Positions 36,301 through 48,300 of a stretch of 62,652 nt of DNA are shown here, in pieces. This DNA is from Apostichopus parvimensis (taxonomy: Eukaryota; Echinodermata; Holothuroidea; Aspidochirotida; Stichopodidae), in assembly GCA_000934455.1 (NCBI GenBank), contig KN882955.1, positions 12,441-75,092 on the forward strand. The letters are read 5' to 3'. The notes under the pieces were generated by a model. That model was not told where the DNA came from. It was given only the letters and a program-made list of their open reading frames with translations, and made no database searches. The first letter of the stretch is position 1; every line of letters starts with the position of its first letter. A program made the translations under genes and the position numbers.

Positions 36301-39300
36301 AAACAGGACAGTAGAAACTAGCAAATATGAGAATACCTCTATCTGGGTTGAATTCAATTCCAAATCCAAAGGCAAGTAGCAGTTGGTTGTTGTTTTCCTT
36401 ACATGTGATTACGGATATCGAAAGTCGTAAAACAATTATGTGTGGAATTTTTAGCCGTTTTTAACCTCTGTCATTTTGTAACTGTGAAGTGTCTTATAAT
36501 TTTAACCAACTCACTTTTATATATGATGGAACAAGCACTGTATGATGGAACAAGCAATTGAAGTACCTAACCGAGCCAAAGTTGGACGACCTACAAAACT
36601 TTCATCCACCTTTTCTGTCAGAATGCCAAAAACAAAGCAAAAAGATACTATAAAAAATGGCTCGAACAAATCAGGGAAAATGTTCTGAAACTAACGTAGG
36701 CCACTATGACAACACAGTTATTAAAATACTTTTTTTGAAGGCCCTGTTGGCATATTTAGAGCGCTTGTTTTCACTGAATGCAAATAAAACGAATTGTATA
36801 CCATAATAATATGTTCCTTTCCAATAGTATACACATAGAAAAGAGCATAATAAGCCCCTAGCTACCTGTTGGAATATATTTAAAGGAAGTCAACCCATTT
36901 GACCTTCTAAAAGCAATACATTATAACGTTATGACATCTTGCGATCAGATTATCAAGGTAACATACAGGTGCCCCTATGGTATTATACATAACTGATATG
37001 TTCTCATTTTTCCTGCAGGTATCGGCGGAATCCAAAGATAGTGAACTATCTGAACTGAAAGTAAGCATGCGCTATGTACCTGTATTGATATTATGCACTT
37101 AAGTAATAACAACATCAAATATTTAATGGACTATGTTCTTGCGCTTAATCAATAAAAAGTGACTTATGTCCAACCTTTAAGCTGTCGAGCCGATCTGTAT
37201 TGTAATTTTCTTGAAAAAAAGTGGGCGTAATAGAGAGGACGAAGTGAATGGGAACTGTGAAAGAAGTCCTTAAGCTGCACACAATACATTCCGACATGGC
37301 TATATAAACAAACTATGTATCTGAAATGTGAAACCAAAAGTTAATAAGGACTAAAAGGACTGTTGTTGTCTGCATCTAGCTAAGTAACGAACTGCAATTG
37401 ATACCGAAGTTTAAGAATACGTAATGGAATCAAACGTCTTGCATTGGAATAGCTACTTTAAATCTTCCTCTCGTAGAATGCTTTATACCGCTTTCTTTCC
37501 AGGAATAAATTCAAATTACAAATAGAAAAATGAATTTATAAATTTGGAGACAAAATATAAAATTACGTTGCTACTTTCCACTGCAGTGCTTTGATACTGA
37601 TCACATGACACCTTGTTAAATCAACAAATCAGCATTAAATGTTCATCTTATTTTGCTGTCAGATTAAACGAAATTGATTAAAAAACTATGCTTTAGGTTA
37701 ATTGCACTATTAAAATTAAGAATTCAATTGAATCTATTCCCTTTTTTTCCATGGTTATACTGAGCAATTAAGTTATTTGCAAACAGAGGGAATCATTCTG
37801 CACTTTTTTGAAAAGTAACATTTTCACATATTATTCCATAAGATATATTTTAAGTTTTTAACAGCCTTTGTCCCTGACCATTTGTTTTACCAGATTGTGA
37901 TCCTGCATGGAGGTTCACATCACTATATGAGTTTGCTCTTAGACACACACAGTGAGATGTTCTAAAGAACGTTCCTTTCAGGGTAGAATAAACATCTCTT
38001 TACTGTTGTTGTCTTTATGGAATTGTATCTTTCTGTTGTAGGGTAAACTGCGGCAAACAGAAGAAGAACTAAAAAAGAGTAAGAACGAAAATATTGAATT
38101 GCAGGTGAGTTATTTTCAAGAATGACACATATTAGTGACTCTCACAGCAAAAATGTAAATTTTGAACCGTAAGAAGCCTGTTTAACTGTTTGCCTTCCAA
38201 CGCTTCTATAACACACTAAATGGGAATTCTCAAAGTAAGCTTAAACTGAGGCACCTTTTCTATATCCTTTCACCTCATGATCATTAATCAGTAATTAATT
38301 GATTGATTAAGACTTTCTTCAACATTTCTTTTTCTTCCCAGACACTTTTCAAAGTATTTTTATACCGCACAATCATATTCCAAAAAAAGGGGAAAGGTTT
38401 ATAATTTCTACTTTAATAGTTCAAAATTAACTTTGAGTAGTTAATAGGATCATTTTGAATCATCCTCTCTATAGTAATATGGTGGTTTGTTTTTAAAACA
38501 ATACATTTTATTTGCTGCTGTTCTATTCCTGAAATGAACTAGAGTCGCTGGATATTTACCAAGACCTGTGTATACCAATAAGTAATACCAGTCAGATGAA
38601 ACGGTTCAATAGTACTGTTGATATATTACAGGAGGGGTAACTTTACAACTTTACATCATGGTAACAACAAATTGATTAGTACTTGCGTATAACTGCTCAG
38701 TATCAGATGATTAAGATTAGTCCACCCTGGAACCAATGTTTATATTTCATAGGAAAGAAAAATATGTAGTGCAGTTAATAGCATCTGGCTTGTTTACGTT
38801 GTTTCCCTCTGCGTCATATTTCTGTTATAAAAGATATGCAGTATATAGTTGAGATCATTCTACTTGGTCAAAGTCTCCCACAAAGAATAAGCATTACAAT
38901 ATATTACAGTCATACCAAATCAAACTATGACATATTGAATATTGCAATTTTGGCAAACTTTGTTTGTTTGTAAGTAAGTATATTTGACCTACAATAATGA
39001 GAGCAAAGAGAAATGTTAAACGTCGTAAATGATTAGAGATTCACTAACACGGAAAGAATAATATCTCTATGTTGACAAACGTTGTACGGGGACAACATTT
39101 TTCTTGTAAGATTGTGTATTTGGCAACATGTGACTTGCTCTTGTCATTTGATGTTTCTAATTTCATAAATGAATTTAGAGTTGCATTACGTAGAGCACGT
39201 AGATTGATTACCTTCATTATTATGTATTTCTTCCATATACAACTTAAACACCAAAAGGTGCAATAAATTAGCACAAGTCTAAATTTTGACATTTCAGTAC

Positions 39301-42300
39301 AAACGTCTGACTGAAAATAATGACTATTCCCCCCCCCCCCCCCACCCCCGCATAGACCTTCCCTCGATATAATGTATAAGTGTAACCACGTGTGTTAAGA
39401 TCCTTGTTTTAAGTATATGCCTGATTGATAAACCGGATGTTCTACAAAGATGAAATAATGTATCAGAAAAAAATAATAAAAAATAAGATGTTCATTTACA
39501 TTGACAATTTTCTACGGTTGTCTGCTTGCTTTCTTTTACACTCAGAAAAACATTGCAAACAATGAAGCAAAAATTACCGCTGCAAAGGTAAGATACCATA
39601 GTTACAAGTACTAGGAACTTTCTCTGTAAATATTACAGTTAATCCTTCATATTTACAGCCGTCGGAATAAGCACACGAGTTTGCGTTGGCTCGTAATATC
39701 AATTTCTCGCTCATTCCAGGTGCTAAAGATAACAATGTAAAATACAATGCTTAACAAGGTTTGTTATTTTTTTTTGCTATCGCCTGGATGAAGATAACAA
39801 TTATCGGTTACTGTACATGTGTTTCAATATTTCTTTGTAGGAGTCAGAAAAAACCAAAGACCAAAAAATAAAGAATACAAATCAAGAACTAACCGACCTG
39901 AAAGTGAGTATATGCGAAGTAAATGTTTTAGATAAAAAACGAACAAGTTTAAAACAAGATAATGGTATATTTGTACACTACCAAGACACCCACTACTTTG
40001 GGGGTTTCAGTGACAATTTACATAGAAAAGATCTGAAATTCAAGGCATACAAATTAGTCATTCAACTTTCTATCCTAAAGATTCTACTTAGTTAAATTGA
40101 ATTTCTAAATTATCTATATTGATTGCGTTTGCAATGAAACGTTTCCTCTCAAAATATACTTGTTGTTACGCTATCTGTATCAGGTCGTAGCACATCTATT
40201 CTATATCGCGATAAATTATGCCAGTTTTGCCAAATATTTCAAACTAAACTAAAGAACATCGTAACAATACATGAAACACTTATTTGATACACATTATCTC
40301 TTCCTAGTCAAGAGTATCTTGCCAAATTCAAGAAATATCCTCCTTAAAGGTATGTTTACTTTCTCAACGTTATGTATTTATGACGAAGTGTTAACGTACT
40401 TGAGGGTATTTTAGCGATAATATTCAGGCAAAATATTACTTCAGATTGATACAGAGTTGTAAACTACATTGCACGTCACTGATAACTCCTTTACAGTAAT
40501 TGCTGATATTGACAGAGCTGTTCTTGTGACTGTTTCTGTTTGAATCTAGCGGAAATTTGTATATTATATCATCATGTGTTTAAACGTTGACATCATACAT
40601 TGGCGTCAGGATATAGAAGAAGAAAAATAAAATATTAATATAAAAAAATATAAAAAGGTTTGGTTGCCTTACAGTTACAATTATATTAAGCTAGTTTTCG
40701 TACTTCACTCGAGTATTTCTATCTCATCGTAATATATTTCTCTAATTAGGGAGACTTGGAGAGCAAAGAGAAATCAATAACCGACTTGGATGTAAGTACT
40801 CACTAATTGGTACAAACGTATGAAAACATAAAATACATATAAAACTTATACCGAAGCTTCCAATGATTACGGTGTACAAGATAATTCAATTTAAACTGTG
40901 TGTAATAGATCAAATAATAAACAAACGTTAAATTTGTAAAAATACTTTTTCACATTATAATGTATGATTTACAGAACATATTTGTTAATGTTTAGTAATG
41001 TCTACTGCATACATAGAGACAACTTCCCTTTTTATAAAACAGCAAACACTTCATCATTGCTATCTACATGGAATTGCATATTTTGTTCTTGTAGTGTAAA
41101 CTGAAGCAAAATGAGGAAGAACTAAAGAAAAAAAGCGACGAAAATATCGGGTTACACGTGAGTAACAGTCTCGTAAATGACCCAGTTTCGACGGTATTCG
41201 AAGAAAACATAAAAAGCAATACATTTACGGTCTCCTTTTAATCGACTGCAACTATTTTTTAAATGATGGGAGCTTCCTATTTAACTTACAGTATATAATA
41301 AATATATCAGTTTTAACGGCGTACAAGGAAACAGTTAAGTCAACTCTTGAAGGTCAATTTTGCAACTTCTATATGTAAATAGGGTTATTTGTAGTTGTAA
41401 GTGTTAATTTTGATAACGTTAGTTCAGATTAATGCAGAGGATGCATTTAGTTGCATATCAGCATCTTAACGCTTGTCATTGTGTGAAACGTGAGCTACTT
41501 GGAAAGTTAATTGCCACCTTAAAGCTTTATAATTTTACACAGGCGCAAACTTTCCAATTTTTGTAACTTAGGTTCTTGTGCCGATTTCAATCCTACAGTT
41601 GGTATTTTACATGCAAAAAATGTACAAAAAACGTAAATACTCAAGATTCTTCACATAATAATTATTAATTAATAATTATTATGTGAAGAAACTTGAGTGA
41701 TTCCTATCGGGCTTGTGGAAGGGTGGTTGGCGATGTTAATTTTAGTAAGTTGAAGTTTTAACAATCTTTGGAAAAGCCAAGTAGATACTTTGCAGATAAG
41801 CTGATTAAAACGTCCTCCTCTTACCGTATTAATTAGCATTAATATGCAGTGTCCACTTCCGTTCAAGTGGCATTACAAAGAGCATATTATGTTACTTCTA
41901 ATGATGTGAAATAAATGTTCACTACTTGGTTCTATCAATGGACCTTCTACCAACCAACTGAAAGTCTCGTCAGCAACATTTTCATATTGCCGATTTATTA
42001 AGAATTTGTGTAACTTTCATTGAGAAAAGAATTGATATGCAAACTAAACATAATCTATCTGAAAAGAATAGAAACAAAATACCCAAACATACTATTCTGT
42101 TACAACATAGAGATTTTTTTTTATATTGATATAAGTCAAGCTACAGATGCATTTGATATGCAGATGTTCAACAACTATTCACCGATGTTTTTTTATACAC
42201 AGAAAACGATTTCAAATGCGCTTGGAAATGATAAAGTGAAGACTACAATTGCCGAAGTAAGATACAAAACCTACATAATAGGAGATTTCAATAAAAACAA

Positions 42301-45300
42301 AGTTGCAGTTAATATCAAGATAATTGTACTAATGTGTATAGTAACCTACGTAAAATATTCATTGTGTTATAATCAGGAAATTGTAAACTATCAGTATTAA
42401 ATATAAATATAAACCAAACTTTGCCAGTGCTTCCAGAAATTCGATATTCTAAGTTTAGGACAGTCGATAACATTCCATTGTAGTAATAATTTTGACCAAA
42501 AGGAGCAAAAGCAATTGTTGGTGACATTGCTCATCAACAAGCGTTCTGGTTCTTCTTTTCTGCAGATCTATCGTCCATATGATATCTATCAAGATTTTTT
42601 TCTTTACAACTATGGATAATTGAAAAATACACAAATCCATACGGAGCATCATATGCCCTAGCCAGTGCCACATCTAGAGAACAAAGATATTTGTTACATT
42701 GCCAGAAATTCTGGACTACTTTAGACATTCTTAGTGGAATAGTTAGCCATTTTAACAAAAATATACGCAAATTAGCCTCAACACCATTTTTTTCTCAAAA
42801 CTAAGCTCTTATATTCAATAGGATAAAAACATGGCTGATTCAATTATATTAAAAGGAAAATACTCATTATGAGCGTTGGTAATAACAGGATTGTCCAAAT
42901 TAGAGGAACATCTGTTAAAAATGATGTTTCGAAGTTACGGTTATTTAATGGGTCCTATGTTGCCTTCTCTCCTATAGGGTCTTTGATGGGGACTTGAGTG
43001 TCCCTCCTGATCTTTTTTTTCTAAACTAAACTATACTAGACTAGACTGGACTAGACTAGACTAGACTAGACGATACGAGACGAGACTAGACTAGACGGGA
43101 CGAGACGAGACGAGACGAGACGAGACGAGACGAGACGAGACGAGACGAGACGAGACGAGACGAGACTAGACTAGACTAGACTAGACTAGACTAAACTAAA
43201 CTAAACTGATCTAATCTAAGCTAAGCTAAGCTAAGCTAAGCTAAGCTAAGCTAAGCTAAGCTAAGCTAAACTTAACTAATCTATAGTCAGTCCTTAATAG
43301 TTCAGCCGACGGCTTAGACACACAGTTTCACTGTGGCTCAGAAAATCAATTTCGTGCCAAACCCTGAGGAAGAGATATATTGTCAGCACTGTTCATTGGA
43401 CATGGATACCGTTTATTAATGACGGCGAAATAGCACTATAGGCAAAAGCAATTCAGTTATTGTATGTGTTATTAAATATTTTGAATAGAAAGAATACTGT
43501 GGCAATATAGATTGGGTAATATCCTCAAATTACATTTCGTATTAGTATTTACGGTGCTACTATAAACTTTGCAAATATCCGTTCATGAGCATGTTTCTTT
43601 TTTGTGCAGGAATTAGCGGGAAGAAGAAACAAAGAAATAACCGAGTTGAAAGTAAGTTCGGATAAAATGGTTTACTTGTAGGTCCATAACAAGCAATGCA
43701 CAAACACCATAAGAGCAGAGGTTAACCAATAACATATACAAAAATATGACACTACCGTTTTGGACATTCAACATACAAATTGTTCTGAAATATTAGAGGA
43801 GCGTCTATGATCATTGTACATTCATCATAATGAGCACAAATTGAGCGGAATAGTTTGGTTGTTATTGTGTAGGTCTGTCAGTCATCAAAATCATCCTGTT
43901 AGCCAATTATCTTTGTCTTGCGATGTTGCAATAACGACAACCTACCTTGGTATTCTTTGTTACAGTGCAAAACTATGGACTGAAGTGTTCCAATGGTCCT
44001 GTGAAAAGCTTTGTAGCCGATGTTAGACTACAAAGAATTGTGCGTGATTAAGAAAACCATTGGTTACAGTTTCACACAAAATTAACAACTATTACTTCAT
44101 CGGGAATGATTGCATTTAGTGGAGAAGTGCTAATATTAAATAGTAAAGTTGCATTTGCATTTTATTTATTTTATTTATTTCATTTATTTGTTTTTCACAA
44201 CATGCATTTGAACGTTTACAAATAACAAGTAACAAGAATAGTAGTGTATAATACATGAAATGAAGGAAGCGTAACAAAAAACCCTTGCGGGCTTGACGGG
44301 GTGCTTCGCTCCCTAAAATATAGAGAAAGAGACCAATCAAAGTACAACAAAGCAAAATCTCTTATAGAAAACGGTGAAACAAAAAGAGAAAGAAATTGAC
44401 AATCAACGTGACAAATATCTCGGTTGCCAGGTAATTTTCAGTTTATGTCGTTTATCTAACGCAAATGGCTGAAAAGGCTTAAAGTGAGATCTGGGAAGAA
44501 TCATTCAACATACTTGTCACTGCGCATAGCTATTTAAAATTAAAATCCTTGTTTGACATAACGAATCACGTTCACTTACTAACAATTCGTTGCGTCGTGA
44601 TTTTTAAATTACCTAAGATATTGAAGCAAGGTTTAAACAGTATGCTTTAACGCCCACGCTACATTTTAAGTATTAATGTAGAGTCAACTGTGATATGAAT
44701 TGCATCGTAATAAATAAATATATACCGGAATAAAATTGGCTTGATCTTAAAAATAAACAGATACCACTTACAGTGTGTTCTGAAGCAATACACATTAAAC
44801 AAGATCAAGATGGGTATTAAGTGTCAAAGTGCCTGACCTGAAATATTCATTACGATAAGTAACTATCAATTCATGAATGTTTTTTTTTTGTCTTTCTGTA
44901 TGTTCATTTCATTAATTTGTGATAGAGCTCGGAAACGTTTAAACACCAGTTTTCTCTTTTACATTTTACATAGACGAATCTGAAAAGCAAAGTGGATGCC
45001 TTACAAAGAAAGAGTAATGATATTTCTAACTTAAAGGTGAGGTTTCTTAACAAGACTTGGGCCATTGTAATATTTAAATAGGATTTAGAATAATAACGAA
45101 TGAAAGTATTGGATTTCATGTGCTTGTCTTCAAAAAGTACATTTCAAAATGGTTTACTGGATAGGCTTCGTGACATGCAAGTTCTTCGTCGCCACTTTGT
45201 TAATGACTATTTCATTTTATTTCTTCGAAAACCCCCCTAAATAGCTATCAAATAAAACTATCAAATATAAAATACAGAATGTAATCAAACAATTTAGATA

Positions 45301-48300
45301 TATGTATTAATAGTCAGTGAGATTCTTAAAATATCAACACATAAAATCATAAACAAGTTCTAAATGATCAGACTGGATGAATATTGCTGCGTGATAAATG
45401 TAGGAATTACTGTCAAGTTGAATTCTGAATTTCTGCAAGATATATGGATTTATTAGGTGTCTGCTGGATTTATTCACAAAGACCGTTAAGTGGGACATAC
45501 AATGGTTGGTTTTTGTCATTCCTAATTTACAAATTCATTCGTAGCAGCTGCTGCATTCAGAATTTCTCTCAGTTACTGGTAATTTATATCCAATACCTGT
45601 GACGGCTACTTAAGAAACTTAATCATTCTATTCTTAACTGAAGCGTAACCAAACATGTACAAATATTTATACGATACATGCAAAACTAATTACTATAAAA
45701 TACACTTTGCTTAATATCTTCGATATATGACAATTGAACGTCAGTTTGTCGTCAATGCATACCCCTAAGTAGTCAGTTTACAATGTTCTCTCAACCTCTT
45801 ATCCATGTGTTTTAACACTTTGTTACAGTTTCGATTTAGATCCTTACAGTGACATTCTGATTTTGTTCTCCTTGTGTATATAGGGCAATTTGACAAAAAA
45901 GGATAATGAACTTAGGAGAATCAGGAAAGAACTAGATGAGTTAAAGGTGAGGGTATTTTACTTTAATAAGTTCAGTATAGCTGCAAGTCATGGTGTATGC
46001 TATGGATGGCAGTAGAAATAATTATGAAAAATATGCAATCAAATGCTAGTACAATTTTAGTAACAAAGTGTTTTCGATAGATTATATTAATATATTTATA
46101 CAATTATTTCAATATTCAACGATTTGCCACATAAATTGACCATTTGCTTTGTCTTTTTACATAAGGACTCACAAAATTAAGTTATAATTTATGTCACCGT
46201 GACATTTACGTTTGAAAACGAAGACCAGTTGAATGACAATTGTTGAATGACAAATAGAAATGAACTAAATGGGAGAAANNNNNNNNNNNNNNNNNNNNNN
46301 NNNNNNNNNNNNNNNNNNNNNNNNNNNNNNNNNNNNNNNNNNNNNNNNNNNNNNNNNNNNNNNNNNNNNNNNNNNNNNNNNNNNNNNNNNNNNNNNNNNN
46401 NNNNNNNNNNNNNNNNNNNNNNNNNNNNNNNNNNNNNNNNNNNNNNNNNNNNNNNNNNNNNNNNNNNNNNNNNNNNNNNNNNNNNNNNNNNNNNNNNNNN
46501 NNNNNNNNNNNNNNNNNNNNNNNNNNNNNNNNNNNNNNNNNNNNNNNNNNNNTCAATAAAGAATAACACACCAGAAAAATTCCACTTCACGACCGGTTTC
46601 GTCCTTTCGGGACTCATCAGGCGAAGGTAGGAATCGAACCCCGGATCATCGTGTCACGAACCGAAGTCCGTACCACTCGACCACAGTGATTCTACTGGTG
46701 TGTCAAATCGTATAAATTGGCTTTGAATAACTGTCATTAAGGGCGTATTACCCAAGTGTTATGACTGTACAGAGTGCACCCCTGGCGCTTTGAATCTGAC
46801 AATTTTACACAGAATAACCACTCCAGAATAACCACACCAGAATAACCACGGCTTGGCAAGCCAAGCCGTAAATAAGAATTGAATGTGTAGCAAGTGGTAT
46901 GACAGATATATAGTAATTCAATAAAGAATAACACACCAGAAAAATTCCACTTCACGACCGGTTTCGTCCTTTTGGGACTCACCAGGCGGTTAAACACACC
47001 AGTAGAATCACTGTGGTCGAGTGGTCGTGACACGAAGATCCGGGGTTCGATTCCTACTTTCACCTGATGAGTCCCAAAAGACGAAACCGGTCGTGAAGTG
47101 GAATTTTTCTGGTGTGTTATTTCTTTATTGATTTACTATATATATATATATAGTACATGGACCTTATAATGTAAATTTCATATTACAGGATGAATTGGTG
47201 AATACTATGTAGCCGAAAGTAAGTATTGTCTCTGTAAATGTGTTAAATAAAGACCAAGTCATGACCTTACTTAAAAGATAATTAAATTATGACATTGACA
47301 TTTGTGTCAGTGCTAAAATTTACACGTAAAATTTTAAAAGCCAATATCTTTTCATTGTATGACAAAAGTGCAAACGTACTGATATAAAATAAATCACTGG
47401 ATGTTACCATTTCATACGGCTGGAAGCAATTGTGGTGTCGAGACCCATTATGTCCTCTAACCGCATCATGTCGTTAGGCTCTTTGCCTTGCTGCTAGATT
47501 GTGTCGTTTTTACTCAATATGACAAAATTCATTTTGTTCCAGTTATTTGATATCATTAATGTAACATCGATAGAAAGGACGTATAGCAGGCCTTGATTGA
47601 TTATTCTCGTAAGGAAACTAGAACTGCATTTGCCTGTAAGTTCGCAATATTGTAATGCTCGTAGAGTGCTTGCAGTATTTGGAAAAACTTTTCGGTTGTT
47701 CATGGTGTTATGTTTTGGGCGGACAACAGACCAAGGAGTATAGTCACTCCCTACGAAGTGAGGGCGCTTGTGAGCGCCGTGAATAGCTCAGAATAAATTG
47801 GCGACGCAGCTAGCCTCTGAAACTACAAATGTCCAGAGACTATGTAAAACTTTAAGTTTCAACGTCCAGTCTTGTAGGTATCGTTCACTTGGCCAGTAAT
47901 GCCAATATTGTAGCGCGCACGCGCACTACAATAATTACCGGGAGAAAGGGACAGGATAGTAGGTTGAATAACTTGAAGAAGCTTCAACTTTGTATTTCCT
48001 AATGAAATCGTAGCCTCCATATTACCTGTTCAATTATCAGTAGCGTTAGTGATGCTGTTTTATTCGCCTTCGACACATGCCTTTTTCGGATTCCTGTGAG
48101 TATAAAACCTCATCGGAAGTACAAAAAGCAGAACAAAATTACATCTAACTTGAACTAATAACTTTCTTTAAGACACTTTTGACGACAGAACGACCTATGG
48201 TATAATGATGAAGCAAATGAAACACCTTCGGTGGTATAACAGGTTGAGTCATCTAGGAAGAAGAGTGGACGTCAACATTATTAAGAGCATATTTGTGGTC

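Larger units (their letters stand above)
36060..45946 (+). other. Gene B coiled-coil array of 13 phase-0 mini-exons
   Basis: Thirteen exons with good splice sites, all phase 0-0. Seven encode 21 residues, five encode 14 and one encodes 18. Most end with a conserved [IL]xxLK phrase: LTEFK, LSELK, LTDLK, ISSLK, ITELK, ISNLK, LDELK. Apart from the 18-residue exon, every exon is therefore a whole number of seven-residue heptads, so adding or removing an exon leaves the coiled-coil register unchanged. Composition is rich in Lys, Glu, Asn and Ser, with hydrophobic residues three and four apart. The 18-residue exon equals 7+11, which also preserves a coiled coil (hendecad). Introns between them are 0.25-1.45 kb. 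Confidence 0.75.

Noticed and set aside
46737-47063. 108-codon minus-strand frame
   Set aside because: It runs through the hammerhead-SINE copies and is a by-product of the repeat sequence.
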